Source: Nitrospinota bacterium (lineage in GTDB: Bacteria > Nitrospinota > Nitrospinia > Nitrospinales > VA-1). Taken from it: a stretch of 37,453 nt of DNA. The notes under the pieces are model-generated. The model worked only from the letters and a program-made list of their open reading frames with translations. It was not told the origin of the DNA and did not search any database. Location of the stretch: NCBI GenBank assembly GCA_013349585.1, contig DUZG01000013.1, forward strand, positions 1 through 37,453. Direction: 5' to 3'. Of this stretch, positions 18,250-27,689 are shown one piece after another (within the stretch, counting starts at the first letter, position 1; each line of letters opens with the position of its first letter). The position numbers and the translations under genes are program-made.

Positions 18250-19005
18250 TCAGCTACCTTCGAGGATAGCAGTCATAACATCATCCGAGATGTCGAAATT
18301 CGAGTAGGCTTTTTGGATGTCATCGTGGTCATCAAGAATGTCCATCAGCTTGAGAAGTGCTTTACCCTTTTTTTCATCTACCGATACAGTGTTTGCCGGG
18401 ATGCGTGTGACCTCTGAGGTTTCCATGGCGATACTTGCATCTTCCAGAGATTTTCTTACGGCTTCAAAGTTTTCAAGGGCGGTTGTGATTTCGTAATGGT
18501 CATCAACAGTCTTCATATCATCGGCTCCAGCATCGATTGCCAGTTCCATGAGTTCGTCTTCATCTTTGGCTTCTGTTTTTACAACGATGAACCCTTTTTG
18601 TTCGAACATCCAGGCAACGCATCCGTTTTCGCCCAAATTACCGCCGGCTTTACCAAGGGCAGCGCGAATTTCACTGACTGTACGGTTTTTGTTGTCGGTC
18701 ATTGCTTCGAGAAAAATAGCTGCACCACCGGGACCGTAGGCTTCATAGGTGACTTCTTCATATTGAACGCCTTCTAACTCACCGGTGCCTTTTTTAATGG
18801 CGCGAGTTATATTGTCGCCAGGCATGTTTTGTCCTTTTGCAATCAAGATGGCGGTACGCAGACGCGGGTTACCATCGGGGTCGCCACCACCAATACGTGT
18901 CGCAACGGTAATTTCTTTAATGAGTTTGGTAAAAATTTTTCCGCGCTTGGCGTCCAACGCGCCTTTTTTATGTTTTATACTCGCCCACTTGGAATGACCT
19001 GACAT
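18250..19005 (-). CDS. yebC: YebC/PmpR family regulatory protein
   Basis: [61 protein letters not shown]. Confidence 0.96.
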   Translation of the reverse strand: MSGHSKWASIKHKKGALDAKRGKIFTKLIKEITVATRIGGGDPDGNPRLRTAILIAKGQNMPGDNITRAIKKGTGELEGVQYEEVTYEAYGPGGAAIFLEAMTDNKNRTVSEIRAALGKAGGNLGENGCVAWMFEQKGFIVVKTEAKDEDELMELAIDAGADDMKTVDDHYEITTALENFEAVRKSLEDASIAMETSEVTRIPANTVSVDEKKGKALLKLMDILDDHDDIQKAYSNFDISDDVMTAILEGS

Positions 19006-19069
19006 TTTCGGTAAAATCCTTTTATGCGTTTAAGTTGCGAACCACTGCCTAATTTAACATACTAAGACG

Positions 19070-19726
19070 ATGAAGAAAATTGAAATTAAAATTTCTGGAA
19101 AGGCCATTTCCGCCCAAACAGGTGAAACCATAATCCATGCGCTTTGGGTTGCGGGCAAGGGCGATCTGATTAAAACCGGCTGTGCAGGTGGGGTCTGTGG
19201 TGCGTGCACGGTCACGGTTCGATATTCTGACGGGAAACCGGGTGGAACGGAACTGGCCTGTATGAAGCCGGTGGAGGAAGGCATGGAAATATTCCCCTGT
19301 CCGGTGGAGCCAGATAAAGCTGTAGAGCCTGTTTTCAATCCGGATGCGTTAACCTTGCAATCTGTATTCCCTACTATCAACCGATGTACAAAATGCGGCA
19401 GTTGTACCACTGCCTGCCCGATGTCTATCCCGGTGATGGACTCGGTGTTACGCATGCAACAGGGAAGTTTCGATGAAGTTGCGGAAGATTTCACAACCTG
19501 CATTCATTGCGGACTTTGCCGTTTTGTTTGTGAGGATAAAGTCAAACCGCACAATATGGGACTTTGGATTCGTCGTTCATTAGGCAAAAGCCAGGAAATG
19601 CTTGCAGTACGTAATGAAGATTCGGAAAACATTGAAAAAGAGTGGCAGCATTTAATGGTCGAAGATAAACAGGAAAGACTGCAAAGAGCCAAACATTTCC
19701 GCGAAACTGGGAGTGTCTCAGCATGA
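19070..19726 (+). CDS. Fumarate reductase/succinate dehydrogenase-type iron-sulfur subunit
   Basis: CAGGVCGAC 2Fe-2S motif; CTKCGSCTTACP and CIHCGLCRFVC Fe-S motifs. Confidence 0.8.
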   Translation: MKKIEIKISGKAISAQTGETIIHALWVAGKGDLIKTGCAGGVCGACTVTVRYSDGKPGGTELACMKPVEEGMEIFPCPVEPDKAVEPVFNPDALTLQSVFPTINRCTKCGSCTTACPMSIPVMDSVLRMQQGSFDEVAEDFTTCIHCGLCRFVCEDKVKPHNMGLWIRRSLGKSQEMLAVRNEDSENIEKEWQHLMVEDKQERLQRAKHFRETGSVSA

Positions 19727-21375
19727 TGGAATGGGCAAAAGAATCTCTGGAAAAAGTAGAGCAGTCGCGCGCGGCTCGGCTTGATAAATCTGCGCCTTTA
19801 CCGAATGACTCGGAATCCATTCTGAAAAATTTTCACCCCGACTATTCTGGCAAAGAACGAACACTTACCGTAGGCCCGAATGCAGGGGATCAAAAATTCC
19901 CTTTTGAATTGGCAGACCTTCTAGAAGCCGATAGTTCTCTCCCAGAATCTCACTCAACGGAAACGGATATCGAAACAGATGTGCTAATAATTGGTGGTGG
20001 CGGCGCGGGTGCCGCAGCGGCATTGGTACTGGAGGGTGCGGGATTTAAAACTCATCTTGCCACTAAATTACGTTTGGGCGATTCCAATACTGTGATGGCA
20101 GAAGGCGGTATTCAGGCGGCATTGGCTGAAAACGATTCGACGCGAAGGCATTTTGCAGATGCCATGGTAGGGGGGCATGGTGAGAACGAAGCCGATCTAT
20201 TACGCATTCTCTGCGAGAGCGGACCAGAAAGCATACGCTGGTTAAGTCAACTCGGTTGTCTGTTTGATCGAAACTCAGACGGCACGTTTCATTTAAGAGG
20301 TGGCGGCGGAACTTCTATTCCCCGTGTTTTGGCTTGCCGCGATTATACCGGATTAGAAATCATGCGCGTTTTGAAAGACGCGGTGAGATTAAGCTCTGCA
20401 AATATTCTTGAAGAACATGCGGCTGTTGAACTTTTAGATGATGGCAACAAAACGGTCACCGGTGCTGTTTTGTACGATCAAAAGAATTCCAAATTAGTAA
20501 ACGTTTCGGCGCGAGCCGTTATCCTCGCCACTGGTGGCAGTGGTCAATTGCGTCTGCAAGGTTTTCCCACGAGTAACCACGTTGGTGCAACCGGTGATGG
20601 TTTGGTGCTTGCTTATCGGCAGGGGTGTCGGTTGGCCTTTCTCGATAGTTATCAGTATCACCCTTCGGGAGCCTGTTACCCGGAAGCATTGGCAGGACAA
20701 CTGGTGACTGAAGCTATCCGGTCTGTCGGGGCGCAGGTGGTGAATGCGGATGGGGTTCATTTCATAAATGAAATGGCATATCGTGATGTACTGGCGGGAG
20801 CTATTATTAAAGAAACTCGGGAAGGCCGCGGAGTGACTACTCCCACCGGAAAAATAGGAGTGTGGTTGGATACCCCCATGGTTGATTTGAAGAACGGGGA
20901 AGGAACTTTAGCCAAACAATTTCCTGGTTTGATCCATCGTTTCGAGCGTTATGATATTAACCCTACTAAAACACCGGTTTTAATTTATCCGACCTTGCAT
21001 TACCAGAACGGCGGCATCTCTGTGGATACTCAGTGCAAAACTGAAGTGGACGGATTGTGGGCTTGCGGAGAAGTAACAGGAGGGCTGCATGGAAAAAATC
21101 GTCTCATGGGAAATTCACTGCTGGATATTCTCGTTTTTGGTCGCCGTGCAGCGGAATCAGTGAAAGAAGATATTCCGAAGCGAGGATCTTTGACCCTCAA
21201 CAACCTGAATCAGTTTAGAAAAAATCGACCTGCCAGTTTTGGGGAATCCCCGGCCTTTTTTCCTGTAGACTCTAAAATGAAACTGGAATTTGGCAAGCCT
21301 GAAACAGAAGTTGAAACTTCATCTTCTTCGGAGACTTCGGGAGGTTTCGAGCCTCCTGATCCTTTTGCCCGTTAA
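19723..21375 (+). CDS. FAD-dependent fumarate reductase/succinate dehydrogenase/L-aspartate oxidase-type flavoprotein
   Basis: DVLIIGGGGAGAAAALVLE; NTVMAEGGIQAAL; QYHPSGACYPEALAGQLVTEAIR; LWACGEVTGGLHGKNRLMGNSLLDILVFGRRA; ATGATGG overlap with upstream gene. Confidence 0.85.
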   Translation: MMEWAKESLEKVEQSRAARLDKSAPLPNDSESILKNFHPDYSGKERTLTVGPNAGDQKFPFELADLLEADSSLPESHSTETDIETDVLIIGGGGAGAAAALVLEGAGFKTHLATKLRLGDSNTVMAEGGIQAALAENDSTRRHFADAMVGGHGENEADLLRILCESGPESIRWLSQLGCLFDRNSDGTFHLRGGGGTSIPRVLACRDYTGLEIMRVLKDAVRLSSANILEEHAAVELLDDGNKTVTGAVLYDQKNSKLVNVSARAVILATGGSGQLRLQGFPTSNHVGATGDGLVLAYRQGCRLAFLDSYQYHPSGACYPEALAGQLVTEAIRSVGAQVVNADGVHFINEMAYRDVLAGAIIKETREGRGVTTPTGKIGVWLDTPMVDLKNGEGTLAKQFPGLIHRFERYDINPTKTPVLIYPTLHYQNGGISVDTQCKTEVDGLWACGEVTGGLHGKNRLMGNSLLDILVFGRRAAESVKEDIPKRGSLTLNNLNQFRKNRPASFGESPAFFPVDSKMKLEFGKPETEVETSSSSETSGGFEPPDPFAR

Positions 21376-21390
21376 TTTTTGTACTTGTAG

Positions 21391-21951
21391 ATGATCGAAA
21401 ATTATCTTACTGCATATTGGATAAAAATTTTTGCATCACTCGCTGTATTTATTGCGCTGATCGTAATGTTTATCCGCCAAAGTCGCGATCAAGCAAACCC
21501 TGATCCGCAAGCGGTAGCGAATGTGTTGAACCAATTGGGTCCAGATTATGCGGTGGTATCAAACGTAGTGGTTCCGGGAGAACGAGGCATGTTTGCGCTG
21601 GGTAATGTGGTGGTTTCTCCTTATGGGGTTTTTGTAATCACCGTGAAGCAAGATGCAGGGAAAATTTTTGGCAGGGAAGGGGACGGCGAATGGGAAGTGA
21701 AGTCTGGACGAAATAGCAACTTGATTCGCAATCCACTCTGGGAGAATCGTAAACACGTCAACGCATTAGAAAAAATAATTGGCTCTGTTCCATTTAATTC
21801 TATTGTTGTTTTTCCAAGAGCCATTTTGAAAGGTGCGTTTGGTAGTAATGTGGTTCGGCTAGGTGAACTCAGGAAGAAGATTGCCCAAAATAAAACATCC
21901 CGCCTTTCGTTAGACAAGCGGGATGAGATATTAAAAGTCTTACAAAAATGA
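21391..21951 (+). CDS. Membrane-anchored NERD-domain protein
   Basis: N-terminal TM segment; DYAVVSNVVVPGERGMFALGNVVVSPYGVFVITVKQDAGKIFGREGDGEWEV resembles NERD domain. Confidence 0.65.
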   Translation: MIENYLTAYWIKIFASLAVFIALIVMFIRQSRDQANPDPQAVANVLNQLGPDYAVVSNVVVPGERGMFALGNVVVSPYGVFVITVKQDAGKIFGREGDGEWEVKSGRNSNLIRNPLWENRKHVNALEKIIGSVPFNSIVVFPRAILKGAFGSNVVRLGELRKKIAQNKTSRLSLDKRDEILKVLQK

Positions 21952-22134
21952 TTGTTCCTCTATGCCCGTTACATCTATATTATTACCCGTGATCGAATGT
22001 TCTGATACTTGAACCGCGTCCTGAATCAGGTTAACTGCGGCTTAGCCTTCCTGTTTTTGTGTGTTTTGTGCGGTTATTAATGCCGCAATTTGAAACTGAG
22101 GGCTCACACCACCTGCGCTGCTTACACCTTGCAT
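21940..22134 (-). pseudogene. YjfB-like small motility-protein ORF interrupted by an in-frame TAA
   Basis: MQGVSSAGGVSPQFQIAALITAQNTQKQEG*AAVNLIQDAVQVSEHSITGNNIDVTGIEEQSFL*; ATG preceded by GAGGA. Family call rests on QKQ-E-G-AA-xLIQ pattern only. Confidence 0.45.
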
Positions 22135-22279
22135 AATATATTCCTCATGTCGGACTATTTTGGAAATATGAGGATATGGGTGACGAAGCTAATGGACGAT
22201 GGTTTTCTTTCACTCTGCGGAATAAATGTCTTACAATGACTATCTTTCATGGAACTGAAATTTTGGAGAAGATGAAAAG

Positions 22280-22831
22280 ATGAAAAGATTTGTTTTAACT
22301 TGTGCATTGCTGACGGTTTTTTTTATCAGTGGTCTGGCTCTGGCCGTGCCTAAGGAATTGTTGTTTCCAGGTCCTGAATATAAGTCTCCGTGTGATACTT
22401 CCAAAACCACCATTTGCACCATAGAAATATGGCTTGGGCATAAGCACAAAAAAAATAAGCTGGTCATAAAGGAACTTTTGAAGCTAAAGTCTCTAAAAGT
22501 TTTAGGCCACACGGTACAGTATTGGAGGCCAAAAGGAGGGCACCCGCCAACAAATATTGCTATCGGAAGTGCAGTCAGTGCTGAAGATGCGCGCTTTGCT
22601 ATTAATTTTGCTCTTAAATTTAATGATCGAGTTGAGGGCTTGATATCGCGTCCGCTCAATCCTCCGAACTATGTCGCCATCGCGACATCAGCTTGGGATG
22701 CGATGTCAGAGACTCCTATTACTCAAGAGGAACTGAGGCGACTACGAGACCCTAAACTGACCACAGAAGAGTTTCATTCTCTTTATTACGAGCTCACCAA
22801 CGAGGCGAATGTTCAGAATAAATTTTATTAG
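22280..22831 (+). CDS. Hypothetical exported protein
   Basis: ATG ORF with clear signal peptide MKRFVLTCALLTVFFISGLALA; family not recognised. Confidence 0.65.
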   Translation: MKRFVLTCALLTVFFISGLALAVPKELLFPGPEYKSPCDTSKTTICTIEIWLGHKHKKNKLVIKELLKLKSLKVLGHTVQYWRPKGGHPPTNIAIGSAVSAEDARFAINFALKFNDRVEGLISRPLNPPNYVAIATSAWDAMSETPITQEELRRLRDPKLTTEEFHSLYYELTNEANVQNKFY

Positions 22832-23121
22832 GGTATAGGGCTGAGTGTTTTTCAGCATACTTAAACTTCAGGAAATACTCGGAATGTGATTGCAAAGTTT
22901 TGTCCAGACTCCTTTCTCTGATGTTATTTTTCTTACTCATGTTATAACAGCTAACTCTATACTCCCACGGAGCAGAAGTTCGTTCGCCCTCCGCTTAGGA
23001 GTGTGTTTGACAAACTCGGTGGGATTTGATAGAAGCTAAACCTTTGAATTAAAAAACGGGGAGGCTTTTTATAGATTTCCGTTTCAAAGGAAATACCTCG
23101 TATTAAAAAAGGGTAATTATT

Positions 23122-23436
23122 ATGCTTGAATTAGCGTTTGCGATGGCTCCCCCTTCTGATGGAGCCGACTCTGGTAGCGGCAGTTTGCTTGCTTTGTTAC
23201 CGCCAATGATCATGATGTTTTTGATCTTCTATTTTATTCTGATTCGGCCGCAACAGAAAAAGCAACAGGAAGCTCGTAAAATGTTGGATGATTTGAATGA
23301 GGGTGACAATGTGGTTACGTTGAGCGGTATTCACGGAACCATCAAAAAAATAAAAGATGATACTGTGATGTTGCAGATCGCAGATAATGTTCGGGTGAAG
23401 ATAAACCGGACTTCAATAGCTAATAAAAAACAGTAA
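23122..23436 (+). CDS. yajC: Preprotein translocase subunit YajC
   Basis: MMFLIFYFILIRPQQKKQQEARKMLDDLNEGDNVVTLSGIHGTI. Confidence 0.95.
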   Translation: MLELAFAMAPPSDGADSGSGSLLALLPPMIMMFLIFYFILIRPQQKKQQEARKMLDDLNEGDNVVTLSGIHGTIKKIKDDTVMLQIADNVRVKINRTSIANKKQ

Positions 23437-23448
23437 AAGAAAAAACAA

Positions 23449-25002
23449 ATGTATAAAAACCTTAAATGGCGCATCCTTATAATTCTCGTTATCATTCTGG
23501 GAGCGGTGGCTTTGGCTTATCCTCTTAAAGAAAAAATTTCTTTGGGATTGGATTTGCAAGGCGGCATGCATCTGGTGCTTGAGGTAAAGGTAGAAAAAGC
23601 AGTCGAAGCCAGCTTGGAACGTTTGGCTGATGATATCAAACGCGATATCGGAGAAGAGGATTTAGAAGTTGACCGTATCAAAGCTCTTTTTGATAAATTG
23701 CAGGTCAATATTCGCATGGTGGATGCTCTTGACTTGCCTCCTGTAGAAAAGATCATGGAAGGTTATTCATTTTTTACCAAGGTCAGTGAAGACTCGGATG
23801 GCTTGGGTTTGGTATATGAGTTGGATGCGGATCAAGTAAAACAGATCGAAGAAAACGCTGTTAGTCAAGGATTGGAAACCATCCGCAACCGGGTGGATCA
23901 GTTCGGAGTATCGGAGCCAACAATTCAGGTGCAAGGGGAGCGGCGCATTCTGATTCAGTTGCCTGGAGTGAAAGATCCTGAACGAGCTATCAACCTCATC
24001 GGCAAAACAGCCCGTCTGGAATTCAAACTGGTAGACGAAGATAACAGCCTGCAAGAAGCTTTAGCGGGTAGTATTCCAGAAGAGTCAGAAATTCTATATA
24101 CGCGGAAAGAGAATAAAGAAACCGGAGAAGTTACTAAAGAACCTTTTCTCTTGAAGAAACGTACGGTATTGACGGGAGAAACTTTGACCGGTGCTGAAGT
24201 AAGGTTTGACGGAGATTTCAACGAACCCTATGTTGCGCTTAATTTTAATAGCGTCGGCGCGATGATCTTCCATGAAGTTACGCGTGAAAATATCAGGAAG
24301 CGTTTGGCTATCGTTCTCGATGATAATGTTTATTCTGCACCGGTAATTCAGGATGCGATTCCCGGAGGTCGGGCGCAGATAACGGGTCAATTTACCTCAG
24401 AAGATGCGCGCGATCTGGCCATCATTCTGCGTGCAGGTGCTTTGCCTGCACCTGTGGTGATTCTGGAAAATAGAACAGTGGGTCCATCCCTTGGGCAGGA
24501 TTCGATTAACAAAGGCATCAGCTCAATTATTTTTGGTGGCATCCTGGTGGTTGTGTTCATTCTTATTTATTACAAACTGTCAGGGGTAATTGCAGTTACT
24601 GCATTGACTCTGAACATTGTTATACTTGTCGGTGCGCTGGCTTATTTTGGTGCGGCATTGACCTTGCCAGGCATTGCGGGGATTATCCTCACTGTAGGTA
24701 TGGCGATCGATGCAAATGTTCTTGTCTTTGAAAGAATTCGCGAAGAAATAAAGCTAGGAAAAACAGTGCGGGCCGCAATTGAGGGGGGGTTTTCAAAGGC
24801 GTTTCGTACCATCGTGGACGCAAACATCACCACTTTTATTGCGGCAGTAGTGTTGTTTCAATTTGGCACAGGGCCGATTAAAGGATTTGCTATTACGCTT
24901 TGTATTGGTATTGCGGCAAGCATGTTCACGGCAGTGTTTGTAAGTCGCACTTTCTTCGACTGTACGATGAGTCGGCAAAAACTAGATAAGTTGAGTATCT
25001 GA
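23449..25002 (+). CDS. secD: Protein translocase subunit SecD
   Basis: LGLDLQGGMHLVLEV; IRNRVDQFGVSEPTIQVQG; AGALPAPV; GMAIDANVLVFERIREE. Confidence 0.97.
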   Translation: MYKNLKWRILIILVIILGAVALAYPLKEKISLGLDLQGGMHLVLEVKVEKAVEASLERLADDIKRDIGEEDLEVDRIKALFDKLQVNIRMVDALDLPPVEKIMEGYSFFTKVSEDSDGLGLVYELDADQVKQIEENAVSQGLETIRNRVDQFGVSEPTIQVQGERRILIQLPGVKDPERAINLIGKTARLEFKLVDEDNSLQEALAGSIPEESEILYTRKENKETGEVTKEPFLLKKRTVLTGETLTGAEVRFDGDFNEPYVALNFNSVGAMIFHEVTRENIRKRLAIVLDDNVYSAPVIQDAIPGGRAQITGQFTSEDARDLAIILRAGALPAPVVILENRTVGPSLGQDSINKGISSIIFGGILVVVFILIYYKLSGVIAVTALTLNIVILVGALAYFGAALTLPGIAGIILTVGMAIDANVLVFERIREEIKLGKTVRAAIEGGFSKAFRTIVDANITTFIAAVVLFQFGTGPIKGFAITLCIGIAASMFTAVFVSRTFFDCTMSRQKLDKLSI

Positions 25003-25004
25003 TT

Positions 25005-25907
25005 ATGCAATTGTTTAAAAGTGAAACCCATTTTAATTTTATGGGCAGGATTAAAGCAGCGGTGATCTTTTCTATCGTTTTGATTTTGATTGGGCTGGGT
25101 TCTATTGCTGTATCCGGTGGTCTCAAATTTGGGATTGACTTTGCCGGTGGAACTCTAATTCAATTGCAATTCAAGAACCCACCTGACATTAAAGTGATTC
25201 GTGATGGTCTTAAAACCATCGGATTAGGAGAAAGCACTATTCAGGAGTTCGGATCTAAAAGAGACATCTTGATAAGGGTGCAGCGCTCTGAAGAAAAATT
25301 AGAGGCGGTAGGTTCGATGGTTCGTAGGAGTCTCATGGGGAAGTTTAATGTCGATGAGATTACGGTGGAAAGAGTAGAGATGGTTGGCCCAAAAGTAGGT
25401 CGCGATTTACGCGAAAAAGCGTTGCTCTCTATTTTATATGCCATCATAGGAATCGTGATTTATATTTCATGGCGATTTGAAGTTCAATATGCCATTGCAG
25501 CTATCATTGCACTGATACATGATGTGTTGGTGACCATGGGTGCTTTTTCGATTTTTGATAAGGAATTTACACTTGTGATTGTTGCTGCCTTCCTGACCAT
25601 CATCGGTTATTCGCTCAACGACACCATAGTTGTGTTTGATCGCATACGGGAAAACCTGCGCCGAAAAGGGAAGTCCTCTATGTCTGAAATGATAAACATG
25701 AGTATCAACCAAACGCTAAGCCGAACCCTTTTAACATCGGGTACGACTTTGTTGGTAGTAATTGCTTTGTTCTTTTTCGGCGGCGAAATCATTCATGATT
25801 TTTCATTCGCCTTGCTCGTGGGAGTTTTTATTGGAACATATTCTTCTATTTTCATAGCCAGTGTGTTTCTGGTTTATTGGGATTCCCGGAAGACTGCCCA
25901 CCGTTAG
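25005..25907 (+). CDS. secF: Protein translocase subunit SecF
   Basis: GGLKFGIDFAGGTLIQLQF; GYSLNDTIVVFDRIREN; NQTLSRTLLTSGTTL. Confidence 0.97.
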   Translation: MQLFKSETHFNFMGRIKAAVIFSIVLILIGLGSIAVSGGLKFGIDFAGGTLIQLQFKNPPDIKVIRDGLKTIGLGESTIQEFGSKRDILIRVQRSEEKLEAVGSMVRRSLMGKFNVDEITVERVEMVGPKVGRDLREKALLSILYAIIGIVIYISWRFEVQYAIAAIIALIHDVLVTMGAFSIFDKEFTLVIVAAFLTIIGYSLNDTIVVFDRIRENLRRKGKSSMSEMINMSINQTLSRTLLTSGTTLLVVIALFFFGGEIIHDFSFALLVGVFIGTYSSIFIASVFLVYWDSRKTAHR

Positions 25908-26081
25908 CGGCCTCTGTTATCCCGCGCTCAGGTGGGAAAGGGACAATAGTTTTGGCTGCTGTGTGAAATCCGTTCAACAAAAAAATACTGGTAAAGATCT
26001 AGTAGTTAAGGCGGAATCATTTGCATTTTGCTTTATGCCCGTGCTACATTTTTTTAAGCCTAATTTCTGAGATGGAGAATT

Positions 26082-26822
26082 ATGAGTGTATCGCCAAAGA
26101 TTCAGCTTCAACAACTGGTTGATTTACAAAAAGTTGACGATCAAATTTTTGAGCATAAAAAAGCTCTCGCCGATATTCCACACCAGCTCGACTCTGCGCG
26201 TTCCGAATTGGAAGAAAAGAAAAGAGTTTTAAAGATTGTGACGGAAGAAATAGCAGCACTGCAAAAACAGCGAAAAGATTTGGAGTTGGAGGTGCAGGGC
26301 GAAAATGACCATATGGCAAAAGCCAAAACCAAACTTCCAGCAGTAAAAACAAATAAAGAGTACACGGCGATCCTTACTGAAGTCGATACCGTCAAGGAAA
26401 GGGTGTCGAAGGTTGAAGACAAGGAACTCGAAATTATGGAAATTTTAGAGGTAAAAGCCAAAGAAATTCCCGGTGTTGAAAAAAAATGTAAGGAAGAAGA
26501 TATATATTTTAACGAGTATCGGCAGAAAAAAGAGACGGAAGAGAAAAGGTTTAAAGGGGAACTGGAAGAACTGGTGGTAAAAAGGAAAAATATAGCAGAT
26601 GAATTGGAAACCGTTATCTTAAAACGGTATCAAAAAATTTCTGATTCCCGCGAGGGAGGAGCGGTTGCAGGCCTCCAAGGAGATATTTGTCAGGGATGCT
26701 TCCAGCATGTGTTACCGCAGATGGTTATTGAGATCAAGGTTGGCGAAAAAATACATCAATGCGCAAATTGTTTGAGTTTTCTGTTTTGGGACGAGGTTCC
26801 TGAAACTTCAGTGCCGAAGTAA
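26082..26822 (+). CDS. Coiled-coil protein with C4-type zinc ribbon (COG1579/CdsZ-like)
   Basis: Long coiled coil followed by ICQGCFQHVLPQMVIEIKVGEKIHQCANCLSFLFWD. Confidence 0.85.
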   Translation: MSVSPKIQLQQLVDLQKVDDQIFEHKKALADIPHQLDSARSELEEKKRVLKIVTEEIAALQKQRKDLELEVQGENDHMAKAKTKLPAVKTNKEYTAILTEVDTVKERVSKVEDKELEIMEILEVKAKEIPGVEKKCKEEDIYFNEYRQKKETEEKRFKGELEELVVKRKNIADELETVILKRYQKISDSREGGAVAGLQGDICQGCFQHVLPQMVIEIKVGEKIHQCANCLSFLFWDEVPETSVPK

Positions 26823-27187
26823 ACTGGGTGATCGCTGTTTTGGCCCTTGGGTCGAGAGAGAGGAAAGTCCGGGCTCCACAGGGCAGGATACTCCGTAACT
26901 CGGAGTGAGGGTGACCTTAAGGAAAGTGCCGCAGAAAATACACAGCCTACCCGACTGTCAATAGTCGGCGGCAATGGTGAAAAGGCGAGGTAAGAGCTCA
27001 CCAGTACTGCTGGCGACAGCGGTAGCTTGGTAAACCCTATCCGGAGCAAGATCAAATAGGAAAGTGGGTTGCCCGCCCTAGACTTTCGGGTTGATTGCTT
27101 GAGCCTGTTGGCAACAGCAGGCCTAGATTGATGGTTACCGCTTCATTTAATATGAAGAACAAAACCCGGCTTATGGTTTACTTCGGC
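26813..27187 (+). ncRNA. rnpB: RNase P RNA, bacterial type A
   Basis: GAGAGAGGAAAGTCCGGGCTCCACAGGGCAGGA; GGTAAACCCTATCCGGAGCAAGATCAAATAGG; ACAAAACCCGGCTTATGG; 12-bp P1 helix gccgaagtaaac/gtttacttcggc. Confidence 0.95.
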
Positions 27188-27689
27188 TCCCCCTACCTGG
27201 AAATATTTAATTCCAAACTCTCTTTAGCATCCGTTCTATTATCTGGGTTTGCTATTTTCTTTCATATGTTGTTGGATAGAATTTCCCAAAGGGTCGGGTA
27301 TAGCCAAGCTACAGACCGCGCTAATAACTAAAACGGTGATAGCTAGAACTGCGATAGGAAATGCGTATTGTTTAGATTTCTTGGAATTTATTATTGGGTA
27401 AGTTTACACAGTATCCTCCTTGATTTAGTGCATTATTCAGTTACCCTCTTATCGGACGCGGTCGTTGAAACCATAGTTTTTGCCTGCGTTTAGAGAGTTA
27501 ATGCCCCGTTTTCAAGCTCTTTCAGTTTCCTGCATTTCTTGCTCCTGCCGCTCCAATAAAATACTACTCAAAGGTATTGTTATGATCTGAGGCTATGCAA
27601 TAAGTGGGCAGAAATGACTAATTATCAAGGGTTAAGAAGCCGCTATAACTGTGATAGGCTATTCTTTTTCTATATTTAAACTCTTTACT

